Origin: Desmodus rotundus
Taxonomy: Eukaryota; Chordata; Mammalia; Chiroptera; Phyllostomidae
DNA length: 64,000 nucleotides
Assembly (NCBI RefSeq): GCF_022682495.2
Contig: NC_071399.1
Location: 53,870,873-53,934,872 of the forward strand
Direction of reading: 5' to 3'
Made by a program: the position numbers and the translations under genes. The notes beneath the pieces are model-generated. The model did no database searches. It was not told the origin of the DNA and worked only from the letters and a program-made list of their open reading frames with translations. This document shows positions 46,282 to 57,960 of the stretch, piece after piece (the first letter of the stretch is position 1; each line of letters opens with the position of its first letter).

Positions 46282-47650
46282 TTTTAAGTATATTTTATTA
46301 ATAATACTATTACAGTTGTCCCATTTTTTTACCTCCCCTTTATTCCCCTCTGACCTGCATCCCTCCTCCCACCAGCATTCCCCCACCCTTAGTTCATGTC
46401 CATGGGCCATACATACAAGTTCTTTGGGTTCTCCATTTCCTATATTATTCTTAACCTTCCCTTCTATTTTGTACATACCATTTATACTTCTTATTCCCTG
46501 TACCTTCTCCCCTATTGTCCCCCTTCCTGCTGCTAACCCTCCATGTGATCGCTATTTCTGTGAGTCTGTTCCTGCTAGTTGTTTGCTTAGTTCATTTTTG
46601 TTTTTGTTTTTTTAGGTTAAGTTGTTGATATTTGTGAGTTGTCATTTTACTGTTTGTATTTTTGATCTTTTTCTTAGATAAGTCCCTTTAACATTTCACA
46701 TATAATAAGGGTTTGGTGATGATAACTCCTTTAACTTGACCTTATCTGGGAAGCACTTTATCTGCCCTTCCATTCTAAATGATAGCTTTGCTGGATACAG
46801 TAATCTTGGATGTAGGTCCTTGCCTTTCCTGACTTCGAATACTTCTTTCCAGCCCCTTCTTGCCTGCAAGGTTTCTTTTGAGAAATCAGCTGATAGTCTT
46901 AAAGGTACTCCTTTGTAGGTAACTGTCTCCTTTTCTCTTGTGGCTTTTAAGATTCTCTCCTCTTTCATCTTGGGTAATGTAATTATGATGTGCCTTGGTG
47001 TGTGCTTCCTTAGGTCCAACTTGTTTGGAACTCTTTGAGCTTCCTGGACTTCCAGAAAGTTTATTTCCTTTGCCAGGTTGGGGAAGTTCTCCTTAATTAT
47101 GTTTTCAATTTCTTGCTCTTTCTCTTCTTCTGGCACCCCTATGATTCAGATATTGTAATGTTTAAAGTTGTCCCGGAGGTTCCTAAGTCTCTCCTCATTT
47201 TTCTGAATTCTTGTTTCTTCATCTTGTTCTGGTTAATGCTTTTTTCTTTCTTCTCCAAATTGTTGCTTTGAGTCCCAGTTTCCTTCCCTTCACTGATGGT
47301 TCCCTGTATATTTTTCTTTATTTCACTTTGCATAGCCTTCACTTCTTCCTGTATTTTGTGACTGTACTCAACCATTTCTGTGAACATCCTGGTTACCAGT
47401 GTTTTGAACTCTGCATCTGATAGGTTGGCTATCTCTTTTTTTCTGGAGTATGTATCTGCCTTTCACTTGGGCCATATTTCTTTGTCTTGGCGCACCAGTC
47501 TATATGATGTTTCTTTGACTCCTTGGTTGTCAGACTTCCATATGGTTCGATTTTGTGGCAGATCTGGTTGTTTTTGTTTTTAAATTTGTTGGTGGTCTTT
47601 TCTTTGAGGAAGCAAAGTGTATCTACCTATGCCTCCATCTTGGCCAGAAG
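46282..47650 (-). mobile_element. HAL1-type element, copy C (shortened 5' UTR)
   Basis: Antisense, 1.37 kb. The 3' UTR starts at about 46290 ('ATAATACTATTACAGTTGTCCC'). The ORF1 C-terminal two-thirds is open from 47136 down to 46696 (146 residues with TPRHIIITLPKMKEERILK, KETVTYKGVPLRLSADFSK, HPRLLYPAKLSFRMEGQ), so the reading frame crosses the point where copies A and B are shifted. The upstream part (about 47139-47387) is in another frame. The 5' end is CTTCTGGCCAAGATGGAGGC (47650), but the GC-rich middle of the 5' UTR seen in A and B is missing. No ORF2. Confidence 0.78.
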
Positions 47651-47654
47651 TTCA

Positions 47655-50226
47655 AATTTTTTAAATCATTTAAAAAATGTTTTAAAATTACAGTTGACAT
47701 ACATTATTATATTAGTTTCACTGCACCCTCGTGATAGGTATACATAACTTACTAAGTGGTCATCTTGATAAATGTTGCACCCAATCTGACACCATACATA
47801 GTTATCAGAATATTATTGACTCTATTCCCTGTACCATATTTATATCACCATGAATCTTCTGTAGCTACTAATTTGTACTTTTTAATCCTGTCACCTTTTC
47901 CACCCATCCCCCCAACCACCCTCCCATCTGGGAACCATCAAAATGTTGTCTGTATATGAGTTTGTTTCTGTTATCATTTTTTAAATATATTTTTTAAGAT
48001 TGAATTGTTGATATGTATTTATTGCCATTTTATTGTTCAGAAGTTTAATATTTTTTTCCTTCTTCTTGAAGACCTTTTAACATTTCATATAACACTGACT
48101 CGATGGTGATGAACTCTTTTAGCTTTTTCTTGTCTGGGAAGCTCTTTATTTGTCCTTCGCTTCTAAATGATAGCTTTCCTGGATAGAGTAATCTTGGTTC
48201 TAGGTCCTTGCTTTTCATCACTTTGAATATTTCTTGCCAATCCCTTTTAGTCTGCAAGATTTCTGTTGAGAAATCAGCTAATAGTCTTATGTGAGCTCCC
48301 TTGTAGGTAATTAATTGCTTTTCTGTTGCTGCTTTTAAGATTGTTCCTTTTTAACCTTTTGCATTTTAATTATGACATGTCTTGGTGTGGGCCTCTTGGG
48401 GTTCGTCCTGTTTGGGACTCTGCTTTCTGGACTTGTGTGTCTATTTCCTTTTACCAAGTTGGGGAAGTTTTCTGTCACTATTTTCTCAAATAGGCTTTCA
48501 GTTTTTTTCTTTCTCTCTTCTTTTACCACCTGGATGATGCAAAAGTTGGTATTCTTGAAGTTGTCCCAGAGGATCCTTACACTATCCTTATTTTTTTGGA
48601 TTCTTTTTTGTTTTTGCTGTTCTGATTGGGTGTTTTCTGTTTCCTTTCCTCCAAATCTTTGTTTTGATTCTCGGGTTCATCTACTCTATGTTGATTCTAC
48701 ACAATGTATTCTTTGTTTCAGTTAGTATATTCTTCATTTCTGACTTGTTCTTTCTCCATTTTGTTTAGTTCTTTTTCTGAAGTTTTGTTCAGTTTTGTCA
48801 TTTGGGATCTGTTGTTTTTGCCTCCTCATTTAGCAGCCTTCCTGTCTTTGTTTCCATGTGTTACGTAGAGTTGTTACATTCACCAGGCTTGGTAAACTGG
48901 CCTTATATTGTATGTGTTCTATTGGGTCCAGGGGCACAGCCTCCCCCATCACTCAAGCTGGGTAGTTACGGTCAGCCCCCTGTGTGGGCTGTGTACACCC
49001 TCCTCTTATAATTGAACCTTGATTACTGTTGGCACATCTGTACCCCAGTCTGATCAGCTGTGAATCGATGACCAACCACCGTGGAGGATCAGCTCTGCAG
49101 GAGCCCACTCCACAGAATAGGACTTACTTCAGTGGGGCTGCGGTGCCCACTTGGTCTACCCCTGAATGTGTCACTTGTGGAGGTGGTTAGATGGTAGTGC
49201 TTTGACATAGTCTGAAGCTGTGCACTGTGTGCACTGGCTCTAGGGCCTCCCAGGAGGTGCAGGCCAAGGTCAGTCACTGCCTGTATTCTTCTGGGGCCAT
49301 ATGTCGTGAGCTACAAACCTATGTACAGATGGTTGCTACTTACGCTTGGCTTGGAGGTATCCAGGTAAGGCCAAGCTATGAACCAAGGCCAGCTACTGCT
49401 AGTTTGGGCCTAGGTCCACTAAGCAAGTGGTACAGGGCTTGCTGAGGCCACATGCTGTTTGTTTGAGAGATTTTTGGAAAATATGAAGCTAAGGCAAGAA
49501 AGATCATTTCTATGGAAAACCCACTGGAACCAGCTTGGTGGGGCCCAACAGTTGGGTGGGGCAGGGCCTTAGGAGATCAGCAGGGCAGGGTAAACAGTAT
49601 GAATCAGGTTTATGGAGTCTCAGATGTGTCACTTGCCTGCTGGCTCTGTGTGGGGAGGGCTCAGAAAAGATACTGTGGCTTCTGCCATCACTTTTGTCCG
49701 GGGGAAAGCTGCCCTCCCGCTCTGCACTGATACCAGATAATTCAGTTCCTCCCTATGTGGTGGTGCCTTTTAAGCAAGCAGCTGCCTCAGCCCTGAATCT
49801 GAGTAAATCTGTGTGCAGGCCCCTTAAGAGGAACTTTCTGGGTTACCAGAAGTCCTCTGTATCCATCAGCCTCAGTGCCTGCTGATTCTTACAGCCAGAA
49901 GTTATGGGGAATTCTTTTCTGGCACTGGAACCTTGGGCTGGGCGTCTAGTATTTGGGACCTTTCACTCAGGGGGGACCTCTGCAGCCGAGACACTCCTCC
50001 CAATTTTTATAGGCCACATGTGGGTGTGGAACCAGCCCATTCCACATTTCTACCCCTCCTACCAGTCTTAGTGTGGCTTATTTAATTCCTTAGTTGTAGG
50101 ACTTCCATGCAGCCACATTTCAGGTGGTTCTGAATTATGGTTGTTTCTGTAGTTTAGTTGTAATTTTGATGTGATTGTGGGAGCAGGTGAGTACTGTGTT
50201 TACCTGTGCTGCCATCTTGACCAGAA
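47655..50226 (-). mobile_element. HAL1-type element, copy F (old subfamily)
   Basis: Antisense. An L1-like 3' UTR (47655-47960: 'CATCTTGATAAATGTTGCACCCAATCTGACACC') is followed by degraded ORF1 codons (about 48060-48760) and a long GC-rich 5' UTR ending at about 50226, where the - strand starts TTCTGGTCAAGATGG. Same subfamily as copies G and H. Copy C abuts its 3' end. No ORF2. Confidence 0.75.
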
Positions 50227-50494
50227 ATCTTCCAAATATATTCTGATTTTCACCTAGTTTGTTATTTTGAAAGGCAAATTTGGATGAATTTTGTTTTGTG
50301 GTGGTATCACTGGTAAGGAATTACTAAGGAATCTGAAGTGGCTCCAGGTGCAAACTTTAAACACCTTTTAAAATTTGGAATATATGGGGAATTGGTTTGC
50401 TTAATCAGTATGTGCATGCCAGAGAAATCATGTATAGTTTTGCCTATAAATGTACTGTTAACTGAAAATGTTTCCTTTTTTTGTTTTTTACTAG

Positions 50495-50511
50495 AGTCAC
50501 AATCCAACATG
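50495..50511 (+). CDS. SUGT1: SUGT1 coding exon 7 (17-nt microexon)
   Basis: Completes a split codon and adds SQSNM (human SESEV). The upstream tract 'TTTCCTTTTTTTGTTTTTTACTAG' is a strong acceptor and the donor is GTAAGT. The alternative AG two bases further would break the frame. Being tiny and diverged, it rests on position, frame and splice sites. Confidence 0.8.
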
Positions 50512-52348
50512 GTAAGTCCAAAGTTTTTATCCTTCATGTTTTTACTTAATTATGCTATTACCATGCATGTTTGAGATGGGACTCAGAATGATCGTTCAGT
50601 TAAATATTAAGCAATACCATTTAAATACTTGTTCTTTTAGTAACTGAAATAACAGTGGTGAAATAAGTATAGAAGTTTATAGTCATGAAAGTTATTGGGT
50701 TTTTTCATCGCATTTTTAGTATGGTCGGAATGATTGTTTTCTCTGCTGAAAAGCATCACTGTTAGGCTGAACCTTTGTTGCCTTGAAGTGCTTGCAGGGC
50801 TGCTTTTGATAAACTAAAACACAAATATTAAAATTTGGAAATGTTTATCTGTCTAACTTAGTTTTACATTGTTGTCTTGGACAGGAAAATTTTCAAGTTT
50901 TTCCATTATTAAAAATTATGGTGGAGAGGAAAACTGTTCGATTTTTGTTTTAATCAATTTAGGTTTATATATAAGACAGTTAAATTATGACCATTGGTTT
51001 TTAACAGTGATCATCTATGTATTTAGTCAAGAAATAAAATGACAAGAGGTCAGGAGGTATGTGTGTAGTCCTAACTCTTTAAATGGGCAGTTACTTAATC
51101 TTTTTGAGTCTTTTTTAAATCTCTAATGGAAGTTATACATCTCTGTTATCTAGAATTACATTGTGACTGTTGAGCACATCACTTAATTGTCTTCGTGTGT
51201 GTACTGGGCCTGATGAAGCTAATCTGCTTCACCACATTGTTATGAGCATCAGGCCAGTTATGTGCGTATGTAGTGACGAGGGTTTTGAATATCACCAAAA
51301 GTGAGGATTAGCTGGCTATCCATGTATCTCCAGGTTTGTTCATATTCCTAGGGATGATGATTTGGGGAGTGGATTGGAGGAGGTGTTTAAAAGTTGGCTT
51401 CCTTCACCTGTTAGTATTTTTTTCCAGGTCTTAACAATATTTGGGATTGGAACTAGGCCTGAAAACAACACAATGGCATTTGAATAACACAAATAGCTGT
51501 TTAGACCCAGTGGGTATTGTCACTGTTGTAGTTTAATCTAGTTTTATCTTGGTGCCAAGATGAACTGAAATAATCTGTTCTAGCTAGTACTTCCACTTGA
51601 TGTAGTCTAGATTCAGGTGTTCTCAATAGTTAACATTGGAGACTAAATCTGAGATCCATTCAGCTGTCTCAAGTAGTTTTCCTTTCTTCTTCCAAACCCC
51701 CTCTCTTCCCTTTTTATTTGGGGACAATTTAGACGACAGCTGTAACCCTGGACAAGTTCTTTAGATTTGCATAGTTTTAACTGGCACACATGTAATTTAG
51801 GAAGGTATGGATTGGTCAAGATTCACTTTGTTTCTTGATAGGCAATGTAGAATGTTTGTTGGGGAGAGGCCATAAAAGGAGCAAGGTGTTACCAGGAAGG
51901 CACTATATAAATGTTGCTTTCGTATATTCCATAGCAGAGCCTGAAGGTTATACAGTATTATAAAAACTGGTTTTTAAATGTTGCTATTTTAAGTTTAGAG
52001 AGTTACTCAGTCTTGAAACTGGACATTTTATATGTAACCTTTTTCAGTTCTACCTTTAGAAAGTTTTGTTTTTATGCGTTTTTTTAATTTTAAAAGAATT
52101 TATTTTGAAATTGAAACTCATAAAATTACAAAATGCTGAATATTTAAATTTTTGTGAAGCTTAGTATTCAACAGTTACGGATACCATGCTTTTTCTTTGA
52201 AGGAAGTTTTCATGTAGGTGGCTATTCCATATCAAAGTTAACTATAGTACTGGGTAAATAAATAATACACACATTTTGATACACAGTTGCTAAGCTAACT
52301 TGTAAAAACCTTTTCCTTTCAATTTGCCAAAATCAGTCTGTATCCCAG
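50512..52348 (+). other. SUGT1: SUGT1 intron 7
   Basis: 1.8 kb of unique AT-rich sequence; I see no repeat, gene or structured element in it. Confidence 0.85.
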
Positions 52349-52371
52349 AGGACTCATCAGTCAAAAATCAA
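52349..52371 (+). CDS. SUGT1: SUGT1 coding exon 8 (23-nt microexon)
   Basis: Reads RTHQSKI plus a split Lys codon (human WTHQSKIK). Acceptor CTGTATCCCAG, donor GTAAGT at 52372. Joined to exon 7 it restores the frame into exon 9. Confidence 0.88.
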
Positions 52372-52519
52372 GTAAGTGTTTCTTTTTCATATTACAATCT
52401 ATGATAAATATGACTGAAGGAAAAAGAAAGAACTGTTTTTTTAATAGTAAGCAAGTCCTTACCCTGTGATTTTAAGTGTTTCTTAGTTTTAAAAAAAAGC
52501 ATATTATAATCCAGAAAAA

Positions 52520-52720
52520 TATATTTTTTAAAGATTTTATTTATTCTTAGAGAGAGGGAAAGGGAGGGAGAAAGGGAGAGAAACATTGGTTGCTTCCTGC
52601 ATGTACACCCCTGACATGGAACTGGCCCGCAATCCAGGCATGTGCCCTGACCAGGAATGGAACCAGTGACCTTATGCTTTGTGGGATGATACTCAACCAA
52701 CTGAGCCACACTGATCAGGG
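52520..52720 (-). mobile_element. VES-type bat SINE
   Basis: Antisense VES with GAGAGAGGGAAAGGGAGGGAG and 'CAGGCATGTGCCCTGACCAGGAATGG'. Target duplication CCAGAAAAA (52511-52519 and 52721-52729). Confidence 0.92.
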
Positions 52721-53146
52721 CCAGAAAAACTAATTGTAAAAGGTTGTTTACTTATGAGTATTAGTATTTATATTTAACGTTAAATTCAGATCATTTCTTT
52801 GCTTTAAACTTGTTTCACCTGGTTTCATGTTATGTCACCTTTCCATGTATTAAGGAGAGACTCTTCCAATTAAGTTATTAATACTCAGGTAAGTAAGTTA
52901 GTAGTAGGCTTGATAGAATGGTAACTTTACCTGTCTTTTATGTTTGGAGTAAATTTTTTATGGGTTGAAAATAACTGTTGCTGAGGGCTGCAATTATAAT
53001 AATGAATAAGCATCTATCAAGTATTTGAATTTATTTTAAATTATTTATTAGCCATGTGTATAACTTTAATCTTAGGACTATAACAGAAACACAAGGCATT
53101 GGTTTGGAGCTTTGCATCCTCACTGAATTTCAGAGGGAAACTGTGA

Positions 53147-53364
53147 GACTCCTAAAGTTCATTGTTTAATCAAGGTTCATCCTAATTACCAAAAATGGCT
53201 TGGAAATGTTGAAACAAAGTAATTTGCTCATGTTCTTTTTGCGGAGGTAGACCCTGACTCCTAAAGTTCATTGTTTAATCAAGGTTCATCCTAATTACCA
53301 AAAATGGCTTGGAAATGTTGAAACAAAGTAATTTGCTCATGTTCTTTTTGCGGAGGTAGACCCT
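53147..53364. repeat. perfect 109-bp tandem duplication
   Basis: The 109-base unit GACTCCTAAAG...GTAGACCCT occurs at 53147-53255 and again at 53256-53364 with no difference that I can find. A further GACTC follows at 53365-53369, giving a 5-bp junction microhomology. Located in SUGT1 intron 8. Confidence 0.95.
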
Positions 53365-54312
53365 GACTCTCCAAGTACCAAGTATACAAGGAACTTTGAC
53401 TAGCTTGGTAGTGGTTGCAGAGGCAGAATATGTAAACATCAAATAATTACGGTTTTTGGAGCATAAACTAGTCCAACATTGATTTAATAAATATACTGTA
53501 TACCAGGCACTGTGTTTAGTCTTGGGAAAGTGATAGTGACATGATAGAGAAATAGCTTTGCCCTCATGGTGTTTATAATCTAGTTTAATTTATTAGAAAG
53601 TGAAAGTAGAAAGTTTAATTTATTAGAAAAGTTCATTTTTAGAACTTTTGGTGTGAAAGATACTCAATTTCTGAGCACGCTAGTTTTCCCACATACCTTG
53701 AGATTAAAGGGAGATACTGTATTTAATTTGTGTCTGGCAGAATGAGTTAAAGTTTAAATTGTTTTAATTTTAGCTTACTTGCTTCTGCTCCCTGTGCTCA
53801 GGGCTGTTTGTTTCCAGCTTCAGTTAAGAAATCTTAAAAGAGTGTGGAGTCAAGCTGACCTGGGTCCATGAACTGACAGATTACTTCACCCTTGTGAGCT
53901 TACATGCATTTATCTGTTAAAAAGGCATAGATGTGCTTCATTTAGTGTTAGATTGAAATGAGAGTGTCAAACATGTAAAATAACTGTTAGCCATTTAAAA
54001 TGCATTTCTTTAACATTAGCTTAAGCACAACAGAATTAGAGATACAAGTGAGAACCCAAAAAGTCATGTATTTAAATCCAGTGGAAAGGTTTGGGGCATC
54101 ATCTATCTACCTTACTGTTTTCTTCTGCCTGTACAGATCATAGGAAATTACTTAGTTACATAAAATTATTTGTGAATCAATAGCTGCTTCAATATTTTCT
54201 TCCTCAAGGTGGAGCTCTTGTTTATCAGATTGTAGTTTTTTCTTGACAAAACATAAGCAACAGCTTCAAGAAAATTAGAATTTCTGTTTTAAGTTTTTTT
54301 CTTTTTTAATAG

Positions 54313-54409
54313 GTATGACTGGTATCAAACTGAATCTCAAGTAATCGTAACACTTATGATCAAGAATGTTCAGAAGAATGATGTAAATGTGGAATTTTCA
54401 GAAAAAGAG
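54313..54409 (+). CDS. SUGT1: SUGT1 coding exon 9
   Basis: Reads [18 protein letters not shown] then [14 protein letters not shown]: first strands of the CS domain, the HSP90-binding module. Acceptor TTTAATAG. The donor is GAG|GTCATT, weak at +3 to +6. Reading through would add VISL and stop. Confidence 0.96.
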
Positions 54410-55141
54410 GTCATTAGTCTTTGAACCATTTTTTATGTTGAAATTAAATACTTTTATTTGCAAATAGAGTATATTGCAAAATAATCTATAGCAGTTTGTC
54501 AGATATGTCATTTCATCCTGAGATAATGTGGAAAATGCTAATGGAAATCTAAAGCACTGCTTTTCAATTTGAATTATTTTAAGTTTGAGACAAGAGTATG
54601 TATACTGTAGGTTATAGCTATATGTGCATTTTTTTCTTTACATTTGTAATTCAAAGTAGAAGTTGGTTGACAGATAAAAAATATTAGTAAGATACGTGAT
54701 TTGTTTATATATATGGTATACTTCATGAAGAAAGGTTTATATATTTATACATCTTTAAATTTACTAACTATATTAAATGAATATGACTTAGCATCTTGAT
54801 TTCTTAGAATTTAGTATAAAACTTTTTGATACATATTTGAGTTAGTGGTAGTAGATGTTTTGCATGTGAATACTTCTTTTATGCTGTATCATTTTGCTCC
54901 TCTGTCTTTGAGTAGCCATTAAGTATATGTTTTAAAACATTATTTTCTGCTATTGTGTATATGACAATCTGTGTGAAGGTCACCAGATGAAAAAAAAGGA
55001 TTATTTTGAGGTTCTTAAATCTGATACTCTCATATAAAGTGTTTAGCCTGCAACAGTATTGAAATTCTGTGATTGTATTTAAGTATTTTATCCTTCATTA
55101 TATAAATTTATAAAATGTCCTGCTAATTTTGTGTTCATTAG

Positions 55142-55249
55142 TTGTCTGCTTTGGTGAAACTGCCTTCTGGAGAGGATTATAATTTGAAACTGAGACTTCT
55201 TCATCCTATAATACCAGAACAGAGCACATTTAAAGTACTTTCAACAAAG
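55142..55249 (+). CDS. SUGT1: SUGT1 coding exon 10
   Basis: Reads [19 protein letters not shown] then [17 protein letters not shown]: central CS-domain strands. Acceptor TTCATTAG, donor GTAAGA at 55250. KLRLLHP differs from human KLELLHP. Confidence 0.96.
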
Positions 55250-56616
55250 GTAAGACAGCTGAAAAGAATTTTCAGTAGTAATATTTTCAAAATATAGAAA
55301 CATTGGTCAATTAATCACTTATATGATTATAAGCTTATACATCCTTTCAGCTACTTGTCTTTAAAAGGATCAGGTAAATAACAATAAATTTTGAGTAACA
55401 ATTTTCCCCTGCCAGAATAGATTGTAAAAATCTACTTAACCTCAGTGGTGTTTGTATTTGTTAAGGTAGGTATAATACTTCTCAATAAAGTTTTTCAAAA
55501 AAGATGTAATAATCAGTCAGATTTGATACTGACAAATGTCTCTTTTCTTGAGCTTGTCAGTCTGACCTGTTTTGAAATACAAATACTTTTCTCACTCTGC
55601 CTTATGCAGTTAAAAATGCAAACTACTATGAGGTTTAGTCTGTTCTTTTGTTTGTTTTTTAGTTAAGCTGAATTTTAGGTTACTTTGATGTGGGGGATTA
55701 ATGAACAGTTTAAATTTAGTTTGAGTGTATAATTCTTAGATTTCTTTATATTTTTAAAAATAAGTAAACTATGCAATAGAATTAAAATTCAGAGAATATT
55801 TTGTATATCAAAAGATGTAGATTGTAGTATAATTTAGTAGGAAAAATAACTTAAAATAAGAAAATCTGACTGCGTCTTGTTTGCTCTTTAAATTCATACT
55901 AGTCACAAAATGATTAGAAAACTAAATTTTCATCTATAAAAATGAGAGTTATGGACTAAATGAGCTCCGAATTTCTTTTATCTGTAAAATTGTATGGTTA
56001 ATGAGAATGAATGATATAATAGACGTTTTTCATTACTACACCTTTCTACGCGTCCTGCAATATATTGTTAACTGTTGAGTCTCAAGTTCTCAGAACATGT
56101 GAATTTTCCTATCATAGAGTAGACTAAAGGTCAACCTGTGTGTCATGAAGAGTGGTAACTGGGCCTGCAGAAAGAGGGTTGAAACAGGAAGTGCAAAGAA
56201 AAGAGGCAGGTTTTTTTTGTTTGTTTTATTTGTATCTAGTTAAAAATGATGTGTCTACTTGTTTGAAGATTGCAAAGTATAAAGCTGTGTAATTATCAGG
56301 CAGAGAGAGGAACCAGTTGCTTGGACCATAGAAAGTGAGAAAAGGGATGACTCTTATCAAGATTTTAGTCTTACTGGCCCAGTCCACATTGTGTAGAACT
56401 TGTTTAATAAATACTGGGTAAAGCAATCAAGCACAAAAACCTATAGCTAGTCTTGGGAAGGGAGATAGGTCAGAAAATTGAGTTTGGCATTTTTGTACAT
56501 ACTTCTTTCAAGAGGTTGTCAGTGCATGTTCTTTTGAAGTAATTTAAATGTAAACAAATTTGTATGAATAGATGGTAAATGACTTAAAAATTTGTGTTAC
56601 TGAGCCACTCCATATA

Positions 56617-57162
56617 TTGGTTGGGCCAAAAAGTTTATTTAGTTTTTTTCTGTACAATGGCTCTAGTAGTGCTTAGTTGTCTTCAACTTCATTTGAAACA
56701 ATTTTGTTAGATTGTATTGTGACAGCTGTCATATCAGCATACATTTAAAAAACTTATCAAAATTGGTGAATTTTTGTGTAGCCATTTTAATATTGAAGAT
56801 GGAAGAAGATACGCAATGTTTTTAGTGTATTATGCTTTATTTCAAGAAAGGTAAAAACGCAACTGAAACACAAACATTTGCGCAGTGTACGGAGAAGGTG
56901 CTGTGACTGATCAAATGTGTCAGAAGTGGTTTGCAGAGTTTCTTGGTTCTATTGATATTTTGGCCAAATAATTTGTTGCATGTATGGCTGTCTTATGCAT
57001 TGGGAGATGTTTAGGTCAACCTGGGCCTCTACCCACTAGAAGCCAATTGCAGGAGATAGCCAACATACTCAAAATAACCAAATCAATGAAGTTATTGATG
57101 AAAATGAAAAATATGTCTTTTCTTTTATGGAAAAAACTAAATTGACTTTTTGGCCAACCCAG
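56617..57162 (+). mobile_element. mariner (TcMar) deletion derivative
   Basis: Inverted repeats TTGGTTGGGCCAAAAAGT (left) and the complement of ACTTTTTGGCCAACCCAG (right), flanked by TA (56615-56616 and 57163-57164). Transposase remnants are readable in shifted frames: 'GKNATETQTFA', 'VYGEGAVTDQMCQKWFAEF' and 'IANILKITKSMKLLMKMKN'. The middle and the catalytic DDD region are deleted: 546 bp against about 1.3 kb for a full mariner. Confidence 0.88.
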
Positions 57163-57164
57163 TA

Positions 57165-57480
57165 CTTAGGAAGAATAGTATGTGTGGTAGATAGAGAGAA
57201 CAAAATGATTGATGGTTGCCAGGAGGAAGAGGAGTTCAGGGGATGGGTGGAAATGGTGAAAGGAGTTAAGTACAAATTGCCAGGTACAAAAATAATTTCA
57301 GGGATATGAAGTATAGCATAGGAAATAATAGTAATATTGTATTAACTATATATCATGTCAGACAGGTACTAGACTTATCAGGGGGATCACTTAATAAGTT
57401 ATATAAATGTCTCATCACTATGCCGTACTAATATCATATTGTATGTCAACTATAATTAAAAAATAAATGAAAAAGAATAG
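57165..57480 (+). repeat. L1 LINE 3' end
   Basis: 'GATTGATGGTTGCCAGGAGGAAGAG' and 'ACTTATCAGGGGGATCACTTAATAAG', ending 'ATATCATATTGTATGTCAACTATAATTAAAAAATAAATG', the L1 3' terminus and A-rich tail. Confidence 0.82.
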
Positions 57481-57739
57481 TATATATGGTAAATACACAA
57501 GTTTGTGTGGCTAAAGTTGAGGATGTAACTAAGCACTGTCATCTCAGTTTTTTTCTCTTTTGAGTCTTGTCAGTATTTGTTGATTCTGACCATTCCCTAT
57601 CCCCTCTTACTTTGTTCCCAATTTGCCTTTTTCTTTTTGCTCTTTTTCCCTTTCTTTTAATGCTACATAACTACTTCTCTTTCTTGTGTACTAATTTGAT
57701 TATATATACATTTTATTTCCCTTATACTTAGTAATTATG

Positions 57740-57960
57740 CTTAATCTTTTTAGAATAAGAAGCATATCATATTTTTGTCTTTGTGCATGCTCCGGGTAGG
57801 GTTACCAGATAAAGTACAGGATGCCCAGTTAATGTTATACACATTGAATGATTTTTTTAAAGTAAATAAAGTATGTTCCATTTGCTAAATTTGGCAACCC
57901 AAGCCCTGTGCATTGTACATAGTGGGTGCTCAGTAATTGTTCAGTGAGTGAATTTAAACT
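57740..57960 (+). repeat. L2 end carrying a short inverted-repeat element
   Basis: 'GTGCATTGTACATAGTGGGTGCTCAGTAATTG' is an L2 terminus. Inside it, GGGTTACCAGATAAAGTACAGG (57798) and ATTTGGCAACCC (about 57889-57900) form the ends of a small MITE-like insertion. Confidence 0.5.

Larger units (their letters stand above)
42837..50494 (+). other. SUGT1: SUGT1 intron 6
   Basis: 7.7 kb, of which about 6.5 kb is three consecutive antisense HAL1 copies (E, C, F) and two SINEs. 46151-46281 is a short unique spacer between copies E and C. Confidence 0.88.

Noticed and set aside
47739..49885. Possible extra SUGT1 exon or gene in intron 6
   Set aside because: Frames here belong to HAL1 copy F; exon 6 joins exon 7 in frame without any additional exon.
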